A DNA stretch of 5,744 bases. Source: an uncultured Collinsella sp. Lineage in GTDB: Bacteria > Actinomycetota > Coriobacteriia > Coriobacteriales > Coriobacteriaceae. Shown piece after piece: positions 1-5,411 of this stretch. The DNA is taken from positions 1 through 5,744 of the forward strand of contig CABUDQ010000075.1 in NCBI GenBank assembly GCA_902490365.1, given 5' to 3'. Both the position numbers and the translations under genes were made by a program. The notes beneath the pieces are model-generated. The model saw only the letters and a program-made list of their open reading frames with translations. It was not told the DNA's origin and did no database searches. Numbering within the stretch: position 1 is the stretch's first letter; every line of letters begins with the position of its first letter.

Positions 1-1
1 T

Positions 2-106
2 ATCTGTGTGCTCGACCGCAACCTCTTTGACTGCGAACCGGCTGAGGTCCTCGAGGCCACGGCGTCTCTCACGATGATTGCCGGCAAGGTGGTCTACGAG
101 GCCTAG
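2..106 (+). CDS. C-terminal end of a probable amidohydrolase family 3 (YtcJ-like) protein, partial
   Basis: An open frame enters from the left edge and runs 34 codons to TAG at 104-106. Its visible end reads V-L-D-R-N-L-F-D-C-E-P-A-E-V, then a few residues later T-M-I-A-G-K-V-V-Y-E-A. A 'D-R-(N/D)-L-F...P-x-E-(V/I)' segment followed by 'T-x-x-x-G-K-V-V-Y' is the usual closing strand of metal-dependent amidohydrolases of the YtcJ/amidohydrolase-3 group, where this small C-terminal beta-sandwich packs beside the TIM barrel. The catalytic metal-binding part lies outside the window, so substrate cannot be judged. Wobble positions are GC-rich like the MATE gene downstream. The 108-bp gap to that gene shows no terminator, so read-through into the transporter gene is possible. 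The family call rests on a short tail only. Confidence 0.55.
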   Translation: MCVLDRNLFDCEPAEVLEATASLTMIAGKVVYEA

Positions 107-152
107 CGGGGCTGCTGCATCGCTGGGCGGTGCCACAGCCTGTGCGTGCCGC

Positions 153-192
153 CCATCCATTCATCCATCCATTCATCCATCCATTCATCAAT
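153..192. repeat. 12-bp tandem repeat, about 3.3 copies
   Basis: The unit CCATTCATCCAT occurs at 157-168 and 169-180 exactly and at 181-192 with one change (CCATTCATCAAT). A 4-base partial unit (CCAT) precedes it at 153-156. It is also a 4-bp CCAT/TCAT pattern at finer scale. The array ends about 10 bases before the Shine-Dalgarno of the MATE gene, so it lies in the leader or promoter region. Because 12 is a multiple of three, it produces a false N-terminal extension (repeating Ile-His-Ser-Ser) when the upstream ATG at 146 is used. Copy number may vary by slippage. Confidence 0.9.
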
Positions 193-202
193 CTCTCATG
201 GA

Positions 203-210
203 AAGGGGAG
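203..210 (+). promoter_or_regulatory. Ribosome binding site of the MATE gene
   Basis: The purine run AAGGGGAG sits 4 bases before ATG 215. It decides the start: the in-frame ATG at 146 has no such site and would translate the 12-bp repeat array. Confidence 0.8.
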
Positions 211-214
211 AACA

Positions 215-1591
215 ATGGCAGAAGAGACAACCGCCGCTGTTGAGGAGGAGCGTGAGCTTGCCTCGCAGCCGATTCCCGGCCTGGTGCGCAAGTACACCAT
301 CATCACCGGCCAGGGTATGCTCGCCCAGATTATCATGGTGGTCCTTGAGGGCCTCGTGATGGGTTGGGGCCTGGGTGCACACGGCCTGGCCTGTGTTTCG
401 ATCATCATGTCGGTCGAGTACATTAACCTGGCCTTTGGCAACCTGTTTGGCACCGGCGTGCCCGCCGTGGTGGGCAACCTTTTGGGTGCCGGCGACATTA
501 AGGGCGCCAGCAAGGCGTTTAGCCAGGGTTTTTGGCTTACCACGATTGTGAGTGTGCTGCTTGCTGTGGTGATGGCTGTGTTTACCGAGCCCATCTGCGC
601 ATTCTTCGGCGCCACGCCCGACATCATGACCGATACCGTTGCCGGCGTGCGCACCTTCTCCGTGCTGCTGCCGCTCACGGTCATTGGTCAGATGGTCACC
701 GCCGTCATGCGTGTGGACGAGAAGGTTCAGATCCAGGCCAACCTCATGACCGTGTCTGCCATCGTCGCTATCTGCTGGCTTGCGCTTTCCACGTTTGTGC
801 TCAAGCTTGGCGTTATGGGAGCTGGCGTGTACTACGGTCTTTCCATCGGTATCTGGGCCATCGGTATCTTCTGGTTCATCGGCGGTAAGAAGTCGCAGCT
901 CCAGATCAGCGCCGCCGACCTCAAACTCGACATGGCCATCTGCGGCCAGATCATTAAGATTGGTTTCCCGTTCTTTTTGGTGCAAGCTGCCACGTTCATC
1001 TTCAACACCGTTGCCAACTCGTTGCTTGGCCAGCTCGGCGGCGACATGGGTTCGCTCTACATCGCGGCCTTTGGTGTGATCAACGGCTACATCCTCTACA
1101 TTACCATGATGGTCGCCCAGTGCTTCTCGTACGGCCTGCAGCCCATTGCCGCCTTCAACGCCGGCGCCAAGGCGTGGGCGCGCCTCAAGGAAACGCTCTC
1201 CTGCACGCTTAAGTACCAGGTCGTGACGCTTGCTGCGGTGTCTGCTGTGCTATGGGTGGCCGCAACGCCGGTCTGCGCCTTTTTTGCTGGTAGCGACCCG
1301 GCGCTCGTCGAGGTTGCCGCCAACGCCACGCGCATCGTTATCCTGGCCGTGGCCCTGGGCTATCTTGCCATGACCATGTCGATGTACTTCCAGGCGGTTG
1401 AGAAGGTGGGTATCGCCACGTTCACCGGTCTGCTCCGCTACGTGATCTGCTCCGTGCCGCTTATGTACCTGCTTGGCAACATGATGGGCGTTCAGGGTGT
1501 CTGGTTTGCCTTGGTGGCGGCTGACGCCATCACTGGTCTTATCTCCATCGCCCTCGCCGTCCGCGAATCCAAGCGACTTGCCACGCTCTAG
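215..1591 (+). CDS. MATE-family multidrug/drug:cation antiporter
   Basis: The product is a 458-residue polytopic membrane protein, the normal size for a 12-helix MATE exporter, which extrudes organic cations or drugs in exchange for Na+ or H+. A short acidic N-tail (1-20) leads into the first helix near 28-50. The first half carries 'G-V-P-A-V-V-G-N-L-L-G-A-G-D' at 81-94, matching the family's loop after helix 2. The second half carries G-L-Q-P-I-A-A-F-N-A-G-A at 307-318, the strongest signature, equivalent to G-x-Q-P-(I/L)-x-x-(Y/F)-N-x-G-A of MepA/DinF-like members. The last helix pair, near 408-448, ends with a basic tail. The usual N-I-x-L-D-P motif expected after 'M-R-x-D' (near 185-195) is absent and reads A-I-C-W-L-A-L-S. 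The start at ATG 215 is set by the adjacent AAGGGGAG. It could be co-transcribed with the amidohydrolase upstream. Substrate cannot be inferred; family assignment is firm. Confidence 0.92.
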   Translation: MAEETTAAVEEERELASQPIPGLVRKYTIITGQGMLAQIIMVVLEGLVMGWGLGAHGLACVSIIMSVEYINLAFGNLFGTGVPAVVGNLLGAGDIKGASKAFSQGFWLTTIVSVLLAVVMAVFTEPICAFFGATPDIMTDTVAGVRTFSVLLPLTVIGQMVTAVMRVDEKVQIQANLMTVSAIVAICWLALSTFVLKLGVMGAGVYYGLSIGIWAIGIFWFIGGKKSQLQISAADLKLDMAICGQIIKIGFPFFLVQAATFIFNTVANSLLGQLGGDMGSLYIAAFGVINGYILYITMMVAQCFSYGLQPIAAFNAGAKAWARLKETLSCTLKYQVVTLAAVSAVLWVAATPVCAFFAGSDPALVEVAANATRIVILAVALGYLAMTMSMYFQAVEKVGIATFTGLLRYVICSVPLMYLLGNMMGVQGVWFALVAADAITGLISIALAVRESKRLATL

Positions 1592-1640
1592 ACTCGGACA
1601 CGGCCGGCCCGCGATAGTCGAATAAGTCAACTCGCCTGCA

Positions 1641-1687
1641 AGCCACCGCAATGGGGACAGTTCCCATTGTGGTGGCTATTGTTATTT
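1641..1687 (+). terminator. Long hairpin after the MATE gene; probable terminator and GGGGACAG-loop repeat
   Basis: Arms 1641-1655 and 1663-1677 pair over 15 bp with one G-U, leaving a 7-base loop. Equivalently it is a 12-bp stem (1641-1652 with 1666-1677) around the 13-base centre GGGGACAGTTCCC. The 3' side continues ATTGTTATTT, a weak T-rich tail, 50 bases after the MATE stop. It can serve as a terminator, but the shared loop sequence with hairpins at 3290-3324 (minus strand) and 5591-5625 suggests a dispersed repeat family. Confidence 0.7.
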
Positions 1688-1740
1688 AGGGTCTGAGATT
1701 TCGGCTCTATAAATAACGTTTTTGAACTGGGCTACTATAA

Positions 1741-1832
1741 GATTGTGGAAAACACTACTACAAGATTATGGAAAACGCTACTGCGAGATTATGGCAAATG
1801 ATACTATACGATTATGGTAACAGCGTTATAAG
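1741..1832 (+). repeat. Four 23-bp direct repeats directly upstream of the ATPase gene
   Basis: Copies begin at 1741, 1764, 1787 and 1810, an exact 23-base period. Each opens with GATT(A/G)TGG, followed within a few bases by AA. Copies 1 and 2 differ at four positions, all transitions; later copies are more diverged outside the first 8 bases. The 10 bases before copy 1 (GCTACTATAA, 1731-1740) align with the tail of copy 2, so a degenerate fifth unit may precede. The last copy runs into the ribosome binding site (1830-1835). Since 23 is not a multiple of three, the array is not coding, which argues against the ATG at 1768 as gene start. An iteron-like operator or leader is a plausible role, by inference only. 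Confidence 0.88.
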
Positions 1833-1835
1833 GGG
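1830..1835 (+). promoter_or_regulatory. Ribosome binding site of the ATPase gene
   Basis: AAGGGG is placed 7 bases before ATG 1843. It selects this start over the in-frame ATG at 1768, which lies inside the 23-bp repeat array and lacks a comparable site. Confidence 0.8.
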
Positions 1836-1842
1836 CGTTGAT

Positions 1843-3012
1843 ATGGCCGAGTACATTAACAGGGATTTGCATGAGTTGCTCATTCGCATGGCGGGTTGGT
1901 TTCCTGTTGTGTCGTTGACGGGGCCTAGGCAGAGCGGAAAGTCTACGCTGGTTAGGCATGCCTTTCCCGACTATTCCTATGTCACGCTTGAGGACCCCCA
2001 AACGAGGCGCGCGGCCTTGGAGGATCCGGTGAGTTTTATCCGCAACCGAAAGGGCGGACTCATCATCGATGAGGCGCAATACGCCCCGGATTTGTTCTCG
2101 ATGATCCAGGTTGTTTCGGATGAGCGGGGAGATGCCGGTCAATACATCCTTACGGGATCGCAAAACTTTTTGATGATGAAAAGCATCGGCCAGTCTCTTG
2201 CCGGGCGAGTCGGGATCTTAAAATTGCTGCCATTTTCGTTTCGAGAAGCGGAGAGGGGCCAGCAGGGGCAGTTGGAAGTGGATTTGTTTGCGCTCGAAGG
2301 GGGATACCCTCGCCTGCGTTCCGCCGGAATGCCGTCCTCGGTTTATTTCCCCAGCTATATTGATACCTATGTTGAGCGCGATGTTGTGGGCTTGCTTGAC
2401 GTGCGCAATAAAGCGGAGTTTCATAAGTTACTGTCCATAATTGCCCAGAGCGCCGGTGCTCTCATTAATATATCTTCGCTTTCTCGAGATACGGGTGTGA
2501 ACGTATCGACCATTAAAAGCTGGTTGTCTATCCTGGAGCAGAGCTACCTGACGTTTTCACTGCAGCCTTATTATGCAAATGCCAGGAAACGTTTGACTAA
2601 AACGCCCAAGCTTTATTTTTACGACACGGGGCTGCTCTGCTACTTGCTCAAAATTGGATCACTGGAGCAACTTTTGGAGAGCCCTTATCTGGGGGCAGTT
2701 TTCGAAAACCTCATCGTTTCCGAAACGGCGAAGAGCCATCTCAACGTGGGCGAGAATCCCGAGTTGTATTTCTATAGGGACGACGGCAAGCGAGAAATCG
2801 ATTTGCTCGACTGCACAAACTCAGGGAGTCCCAAGGCTATCGAAATAAAATCATCCAGAACGTATCACGATAAGTACGCCCGCCATTTACAGGCTGTATG
2901 CGATGAGATCGACATTGCAAAAGATGCGCGCTATGTTGTGGCCCGCGTGGATTCAACGTATGAGTCGAAAGACTGTAGCGTGGTCTCGGCGCGTGATTGG
3001 CTTTTGCGATAA
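1843..3012 (+). CDS. AAA ATPase with DUF4143 (PD-(D/E)XK-like) C-terminal domain
   Basis: The 389-residue protein is of unknown physiological role. Residues 1-135 form a P-loop AAA module: Walker A G-P-R-Q-S-G-K-S-T at 27-35 (Lys33), Walker B L-I-I-D-E at 73-77, sensor-like L-T-G-S-Q-N at 103-108, and a conserved A-G-R at 120-122. A linker follows with Y-I-D-T-Y-V-E-R-D at 172-180. Residues ~205-240 look like a winged helix-turn-helix (I-S-S-L-S-R-D-T-G-V-N-V-S-T-I-K-S-W). The C-terminus (about 285-350) is DUF4143, with nuclease-fold residues Glu288, Asp320 (R-E-I-D) and E-I-K at 334-336. All nucleotide-binding and nuclease-like core residues are present. Such proteins are common in gut anaerobes and are usually solitary, as here. 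It has its own leader repeats and terminator. The gene is visibly AT-richer than its neighbours and uses ATA codons several times, suggesting horizontal transfer. Family call is firm; function is not known. Confidence 0.92.
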   Translation: MAEYINRDLHELLIRMAGWFPVVSLTGPRQSGKSTLVRHAFPDYSYVTLEDPQTRRAALEDPVSFIRNRKGGLIIDEAQYAPDLFSMIQVVSDERGDAGQYILTGSQNFLMMKSIGQSLAGRVGILKLLPFSFREAERGQQGQLEVDLFALEGGYPRLRSAGMPSSVYFPSYIDTYVERDVVGLLDVRNKAEFHKLLSIIAQSAGALINISSLSRDTGVNVSTIKSWLSILEQSYLTFSLQPYYANARKRLTKTPKLYFYDTGLLCYLLKIGSLEQLLESPYLGAVFENLIVSETAKSHLNVGENPELYFYRDDGKREIDLLDCTNSGSPKAIEIKSSRTYHDKYARHLQAVCDEIDIAKDARYVVARVDSTYESKDCSVVSARDWLLR

Positions 3013-3032
3013 CAAGTTCGGCGTATTAACAA

Positions 3033-3072
3033 CTGCCGCGAAGGGTCCGGATCCCTTTCGCGGCGGTTTTTT
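3033..3072 (+). terminator. Rho-independent terminator of the ATPase gene
   Basis: Arms 3035-3044 and 3055-3064 pair over 10 bp (GCCGCGAAGG with a single G-U), then a run of six T follows at 3067-3072. It starts about 20 bases after the ATPase stop codon. This is a classic intrinsic terminator. Confidence 0.9.
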
Positions 3073-3095
3073 GCCGATCCGGTGCGCCTCAGATG

Positions 3096-3216
3096 CAAGT
3101 GAGTAGACTTTTTTGGATTTACCGAGCACATCGCGACAAATGCTCGGTAAAACTGCAGGTCAGCGCTGTGGCGATTTGGCGTGTGCTCGGATTCCTGCAA
3201 AAAATCTACTCACTTG
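3096..3216. repeat. ~121-bp imperfect palindrome, MITE-like or structured RNA element
   Basis: The ends are 12-bp perfect inverted repeats: CAAGTGAGTAGA at 3096-3107 and its complement at 3205-3216. Pairing continues inward: TTTTTTG (3109-3115) with CAAAAAA (3198-3204), then CCGAGCACA (3122-3130) with TGTGCTCGG (3182-3190), then CGC..CAAAT (3132-3141) with ATTTGGCG (3174-3181). A competing 11-bp hairpin forms inside the left half: 3118-3128 with 3141-3151. No coding sequence is evident, and no clear target-site duplication was seen. It lies between two terminators, so it is outside the flanking genes. It could be a miniature transposable element, a bidirectional terminator or a small RNA; the sequence does not decide. 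Confidence 0.7.
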
Positions 3217-3230
3217 GTTTTTGCTGTTAG

Positions 3231-3271
3231 AAGGCCGCCGCGAGGGAAAGTAGTTCCCTCGCGGCGGCCTT
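3231..3271. terminator. Perfect 18-bp GC-rich hairpin in the convergent gap
   Basis: Arms 3231-3248 and 3254-3271 are perfectly complementary over 18 bp with a 5-base loop (AGTAG). On the plus strand GGTGTTTT follows, a weak T tail; on the minus strand there is no T run. It lies between the convergent ATPase and GNAT genes and probably acts as a transcription barrier, or as a repeat. Confidence 0.6.
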
Positions 3272-3285
3272 GGTGTTTTCCCAGA

Positions 3286-3324
3286 TAAAACCTGCCAAAA
3301 TAAACCTGTCCCTTTTTGGCAGGT
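3286..3324 (-). terminator. Terminator of the GNAT gene, with GGGACAG loop
   Basis: Arms 3290-3300 and 3314-3324 pair perfectly over 11 bp (ACCTGCCAAAA). Read on the minus strand the stem is followed by TTTATC, and it lies 65 bases past the GNAT stop, so it suits that gene. The 13-base minus-strand loop is AGGGACAGGTTTA, matching 10 of 13 bases with the loop at 5602-5614. Confidence 0.75.
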
Positions 3325-3388
3325 CTCTATTTGGTATGGCTGACCGGTTTGGGCTGTCTTGGAGAAAGCCCATGAGGCGGCACACAGG

Positions 3389-4039
3389 CTAATCCTGCGT
3401 GTCGCCTCCGTACATGTAGACGATAAAGCCGTCGCCGGTGTCTTGGCTGTGATCTTCTAGGATGCGCTTCATGTTGAGGTGCTCGTAGAACTGCCAGTCA
3501 GAGTTGCAGTCGCTCATCAGGAAGAACTTGGTGCAGCCTGCCCGGGCGAGCTCGGCGCGGGCAAGGTCGATGAGCGCGCGGCCGAGCCCTTTGCCCTGCC
3601 ACTCGGGCACGATGATGATGAGGTTGAGCTGGCCCTGGGCATACTCATTGCCCGTGGCGGCAAAGCGGTCGGCCGTGGCCTTCTCGCGGCTGTCGCCAAA
3701 GAGCGAGCCCTCGAGCTTGGCGTCGGCGGTCTTTGCCATCTCGGTTGCCTGGGCGAACATCTCGTCGTAGCAGGGCACCCACGTGGGATTGGTACGCGGC
3801 TTGCCGTCCTCGAAGATGCCGATGCAGCAGGCGGCGATAATGCGGCCCTCGGCCTCGGCGACAAGCGCGATAGGTGAGCGCTGTAGCTGCATGGTGATGT
3901 TAAAGCGCGCGCAGAAATCGGCAGCTTCGACGTCACCGCGGTTGCGCAGCGTGTTGCACCACAGCTGGTTGTAGATGGCGGCGATGCCAGCCAGGTCGTC
4001 GAGCGTGGCGGCGCGCAGGGTTACGTTGTCAAGGCTCAT
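3389..4039 (-). CDS. GNAT-family N-acetyltransferase
   Basis: The predicted 216-residue soluble protein should transfer an acetyl group from acetyl-CoA to an amine; the substrate is unknown. The N-terminus V-T-L-R-A-A-T-L-D-D-L-A-G-I (6-19) is the typical first strand and helix. Motif A, the acetyl-CoA pyrophosphate loop, is L-I-I-I-V-P-E-W-Q-G-K-G-L-G-R-A-L at about 140-156, with Q-G-K-G-L-G at 148-153. Motif B is F-Y-E-H-L-N-M-K-R at 184-192. An insert at 77-135, after the second strand pair, is longer than in minimal GNATs and contains many charged residues; it may form the substrate lid. Start ATG at 4039 is preceded by AAGGAG 5 bases away; the longer TTG start at 4054 would overlap this site. 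It is transcribed alone, divergently from the DAHP synthase gene, and ends in the terminator at 3286-3324. Family is firm. Confidence 0.9.
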   Translation of the reverse strand: MSLDNVTLRAATLDDLAGIAAIYNQLWCNTLRNRGDVEAADFCARFNITMQLQRSPIALVAEAEGRIIAACCIGIFEDGKPRTNPTWVPCYDEMFAQATEMAKTADAKLEGSLFGDSREKATADRFAATGNEYAQGQLNLIIIVPEWQGKGLGRALIDLARAELARAGCTKFFLMSDCNSDWQFYEHLNMKRILEDHSQDTGDGFIVYMYGGDTQD

Positions 4040-4044
4040 GGAGG

Positions 4045-4050
4045 CTCCTT
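4045..4050 (-). promoter_or_regulatory. Ribosome binding site of the GNAT gene
   Basis: AAGGAG on the minus strand, 5 bases before ATG 4039, fixes the start. A 6-bp hairpin (4054-4059 with 4066-4071, AGGTGG/CCACCT) lies just upstream of it in the leader and could affect ribosome access. Confidence 0.75.
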
Positions 4051-4124
4051 CCAAGGTGGGTCAGGCCACCTCTGAGTGTGACATGGGCGCGCCGTCGCCG
4101 CATCAATCATTCGGCAGACGAGTC

Positions 4125-4142
4125 CCGTTCCCTCGGGGACGG
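4125..4142. other. Small GC-rich hairpin in the divergent intergenic region
   Basis: CCGT(T)CCC at 4125-4132 pairs with GGGACGG at 4136-4142, with one bulged T and a 3-base loop. No T run follows on the plus strand; on the minus strand it lies in the probable 5' leader of the GNAT gene. Role unknown; it could be chance in GC-rich DNA. Confidence 0.35.
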
Positions 4143-4184
4143 AGGAAAAGGGGCCACGAGCGAGGATTTTCGGACGCTTGCTCG

Positions 4185-4252
4185 ACGAGAGTGGATAATC
4201 TCCCACTTTCAGCGCGATCCTAGGCCAAAAACGGGAGATTATCCACTCTCGT
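4185..4252. repeat. Perfect 20-bp inverted repeat with 28-base spacer
   Basis: The arm at 4185-4204 (ACGAGAGTGGATAATCTCCC) is exactly complementary to 4233-4252. The spacer 4205-4232 contains the CCTAGG palindrome (4219-4224). It sits between two divergent genes, so it is not needed as a terminator. A degenerate half-copy of the left arm and the start of the spacer occurs at 5633-5656, and 4270-4280 (TTATCCATTCC) resembles part of the right arm. This points to a dispersed palindromic repeat family rather than a gene-specific operator, though an operator is not excluded. Confidence 0.85.
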
Positions 4253-4298
4253 GGTAAGCGACCCGCGCGTTATCCATTCCCTTTTTGGTTGGTCGTGC

Positions 4299-4327
4299 TT
4301 GCACTTTAGCGTGCGACAGCGGATAAT
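4299..4327 (+). promoter_or_regulatory. Probable sigma-70-type promoter of the DAHP synthase gene
   Basis: A -35-like TTGCAC (4299-4304; first three bases match consensus) and a -10 GATAAT (4322-4327; five of six) are separated by 17 bases. Transcription would start near 4334, giving a leader of about 45 bases before ATG 4380. That is too short for a tryptophan- or phenylalanine-type leader peptide plus attenuator. Prediction from sequence only. Confidence 0.5.
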
Positions 4328-4367
4328 GCCGAGCATTCGACGATTCAAGCTTAGACTTCTTTGATTG

Positions 4368-4373
4368 AGGAGG
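4368..4373 (+). promoter_or_regulatory. Ribosome binding site of the DAHP synthase gene
   Basis: AGGAGG lies 6 bases before ATG 4380. It supports this start rather than the in-frame TTG at 4365, which overlaps the site, or the ATG at 4386, which is 12 bases away. Confidence 0.8.
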
Positions 4374-4379
4374 CCCCGC

Positions 4380-5411
4380 ATGGCCATGGAATTTAAACGC
4401 AGGCTGCCGATCCCCATGGAGATCCGCGAGGAAATGCCGCTGTCCGCTGAGCTTACTGCTAAGAAGCAGGCATTCGACGCCGAGGTCGCCAAGGTCTTTA
4501 CCGGCGAGGACGCGCGCAAGGTGCTCATCATCGGACCGTGCTCTGCCGACCGCGAGGACTCGGTCCTCGAGTACATGAACCGCCTGGCCAAAACCGCCGA
4601 GGAGGTCAAGGACAAGCTCATCATCATCCCGCGCGTCTACACCAACAAGCCGCGCACCAAGGGCACCGGTTACAAGGGCCTGCTGCACAACCCCGATCCC
4701 GAGGCGCCCGACGATCTGCTCGAAGGCGTTAAGGCCATTCGCCACATGCACTTGCGCGTCATCGAGGAGACTGGCTTCTTCACTGCCGACGAGATGCTCT
4801 ACCCGTCCAACTACCAGTACCTCGTCGACCTGTTGAGCTACGTCGCCGTGGGTGCGCGTTCGGTCGAGAACCAGGAGCACCGTCTGGTGTCGAGCGGCAT
4901 TTCGGTGCCGGTGGGCATGAAAAATCCTACAGCCGGTTCCACTACCGTCATGCTCAACTCCATCTACGCCGCCCAGGCGCACCAGAGCTTTATCTTCCGC
5001 AACTGGGAGGTCGAGTGCGACGGCAACCCGCTCGCGCACGCCGTCATGCGCGGCTACATCGGTCTCGACGGTCGCACTTACCCCAATTACCACTACGAGC
5101 ACCTGGAGCGCCTTGCCGAGCGCTATACCGAGCACGCCGGCTACGCCAACCCGGCGGCGGTTATCGACTGCAACCATGACAACTCGGGCAAGCGCCCGCT
5201 GGAGCAGTATCGCATCTGCAAGGAAGTGCTCGACAGCTGTCGCCGCAACGAATCCATCTCCAAACTGGTCAAGGGCTTTATGATCGAGTCCTACCTGGAG
5301 GATGGCAACCAGCCGGTCGACGGCGGCGTCTTTGGCAAGTCGATCACCGACCCGTGCCTGGGCTGGGAAAAGACCGACTATCTGATCCACGAGATCGCGG
5401 AGCGTGTTTAG
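4380..5411 (+). CDS. aroG: 3-deoxy-7-phosphoheptulonate (DAHP) synthase, class I (AroG/AroF type)
   Basis: It condenses phosphoenolpyruvate and erythrose 4-phosphate to DAHP, the first committed step of the shikimate pathway to Phe, Tyr, Trp and chorismate products, in the cytosol. At 343 residues it is near the ~350 of E. coli AroG/F/H and resembles them along its length. Conserved residues are all in place: metal-binding Cys54 (I-G-P-C-S), His266 (D-C-N-H-D-N-S-G-K), Glu303 (M-I-E-S-Y-L-E-D-G-N-Q) and Asp324 (S-I-T-D-P-C-L-G-W-E). The phosphate and PEP ligands are Arg85 and Lys90 (R-V-Y-T-N-K-P-R-T), Arg160 (G-A-R-S), Lys181 (G-M-K-N) and Arg224 (R-G-Y-I-G). The N-terminal extension (1-45) is where feedback inhibitors act in E. 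coli enzymes; which amino acid applies here cannot be read, so the symbol aroG is by family only. It is monocistronic, with its own promoter and terminator, with no other aro genes in the window. ATG 4380 is chosen for its AGGAGG site. Confidence 0.95.
   Translation: MAMEFKRRLPIPMEIREEMPLSAELTAKKQAFDAEVAKVFTGEDARKVLIIGPCSADREDSVLEYMNRLAKTAEEVKDKLIIIPRVYTNKPRTKGTGYKGLLHNPDPEAPDDLLEGVKAIRHMHLRVIEETGFFTADEMLYPSNYQYLVDLLSYVAVGARSVENQEHRLVSSGISVPVGMKNPTAGSTTVMLNSIYAAQAHQSFIFRNWEVECDGNPLAHAVMRGYIGLDGRTYPNYHYEHLERLAERYTEHAGYANPAAVIDCNHDNSGKRPLEQYRICKEVLDSCRRNESISKLVKGFMIESYLEDGNQPVDGGVFGKSITDPCLGWEKTDYLIHEIAERV

Noticed and set aside
146..214. Extended N-terminus of the MATE protein from ATG 146
   Set aside because: It would translate the 12-bp repeat into Ile-His-Ser-Ser repeats and lacks a ribosome site; ATG 215 has a strong one.
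188..985. A 265-codon open frame on the minus strand under the MATE gene
   Set aside because: Low-complexity His/Asp/Gly-rich translation typical of a shadow of a hydrophobic GC-rich gene.
1722..1741. Promoter TTGAAC / TATAAG upstream of the ATPase gene
   Set aside because: The two boxes are only 8 bases apart, too close for a sigma-70 promoter; TATAAA at 1708-1713 has no convincing -35 either, so no promoter is called.
1741..1832. CRISPR-like array
   Set aside because: The units are contiguous and diverging with no unique spacers, and no cas genes are present.
1768..1842. Extended N-terminus of the ATPase from ATG 1768
   Set aside because: It lies inside the 23-bp repeats, whose period does not keep frame, and there is a good ribosome site before ATG 1843.
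2931..3200. 89-codon minus-strand open frame across the ATPase end, its terminator and the palindrome
   Set aside because: It runs through a terminator and inverted repeats, with no ribosome site or motif.
3479..3877. 132-codon plus-strand open frame opposite the GNAT gene
   Set aside because: Shadow of the acetyltransferase; Ala/Gly/Leu/Glu-rich translation without domain features.
4239..5390. A 383-codon open frame on the minus strand opposite the DAHP synthase gene
   Set aside because: It is a GC-rich antisense shadow; the plus strand encodes a full enzyme with all catalytic residues, and the shadow protein has no recognisable motif and no good ribosome site.
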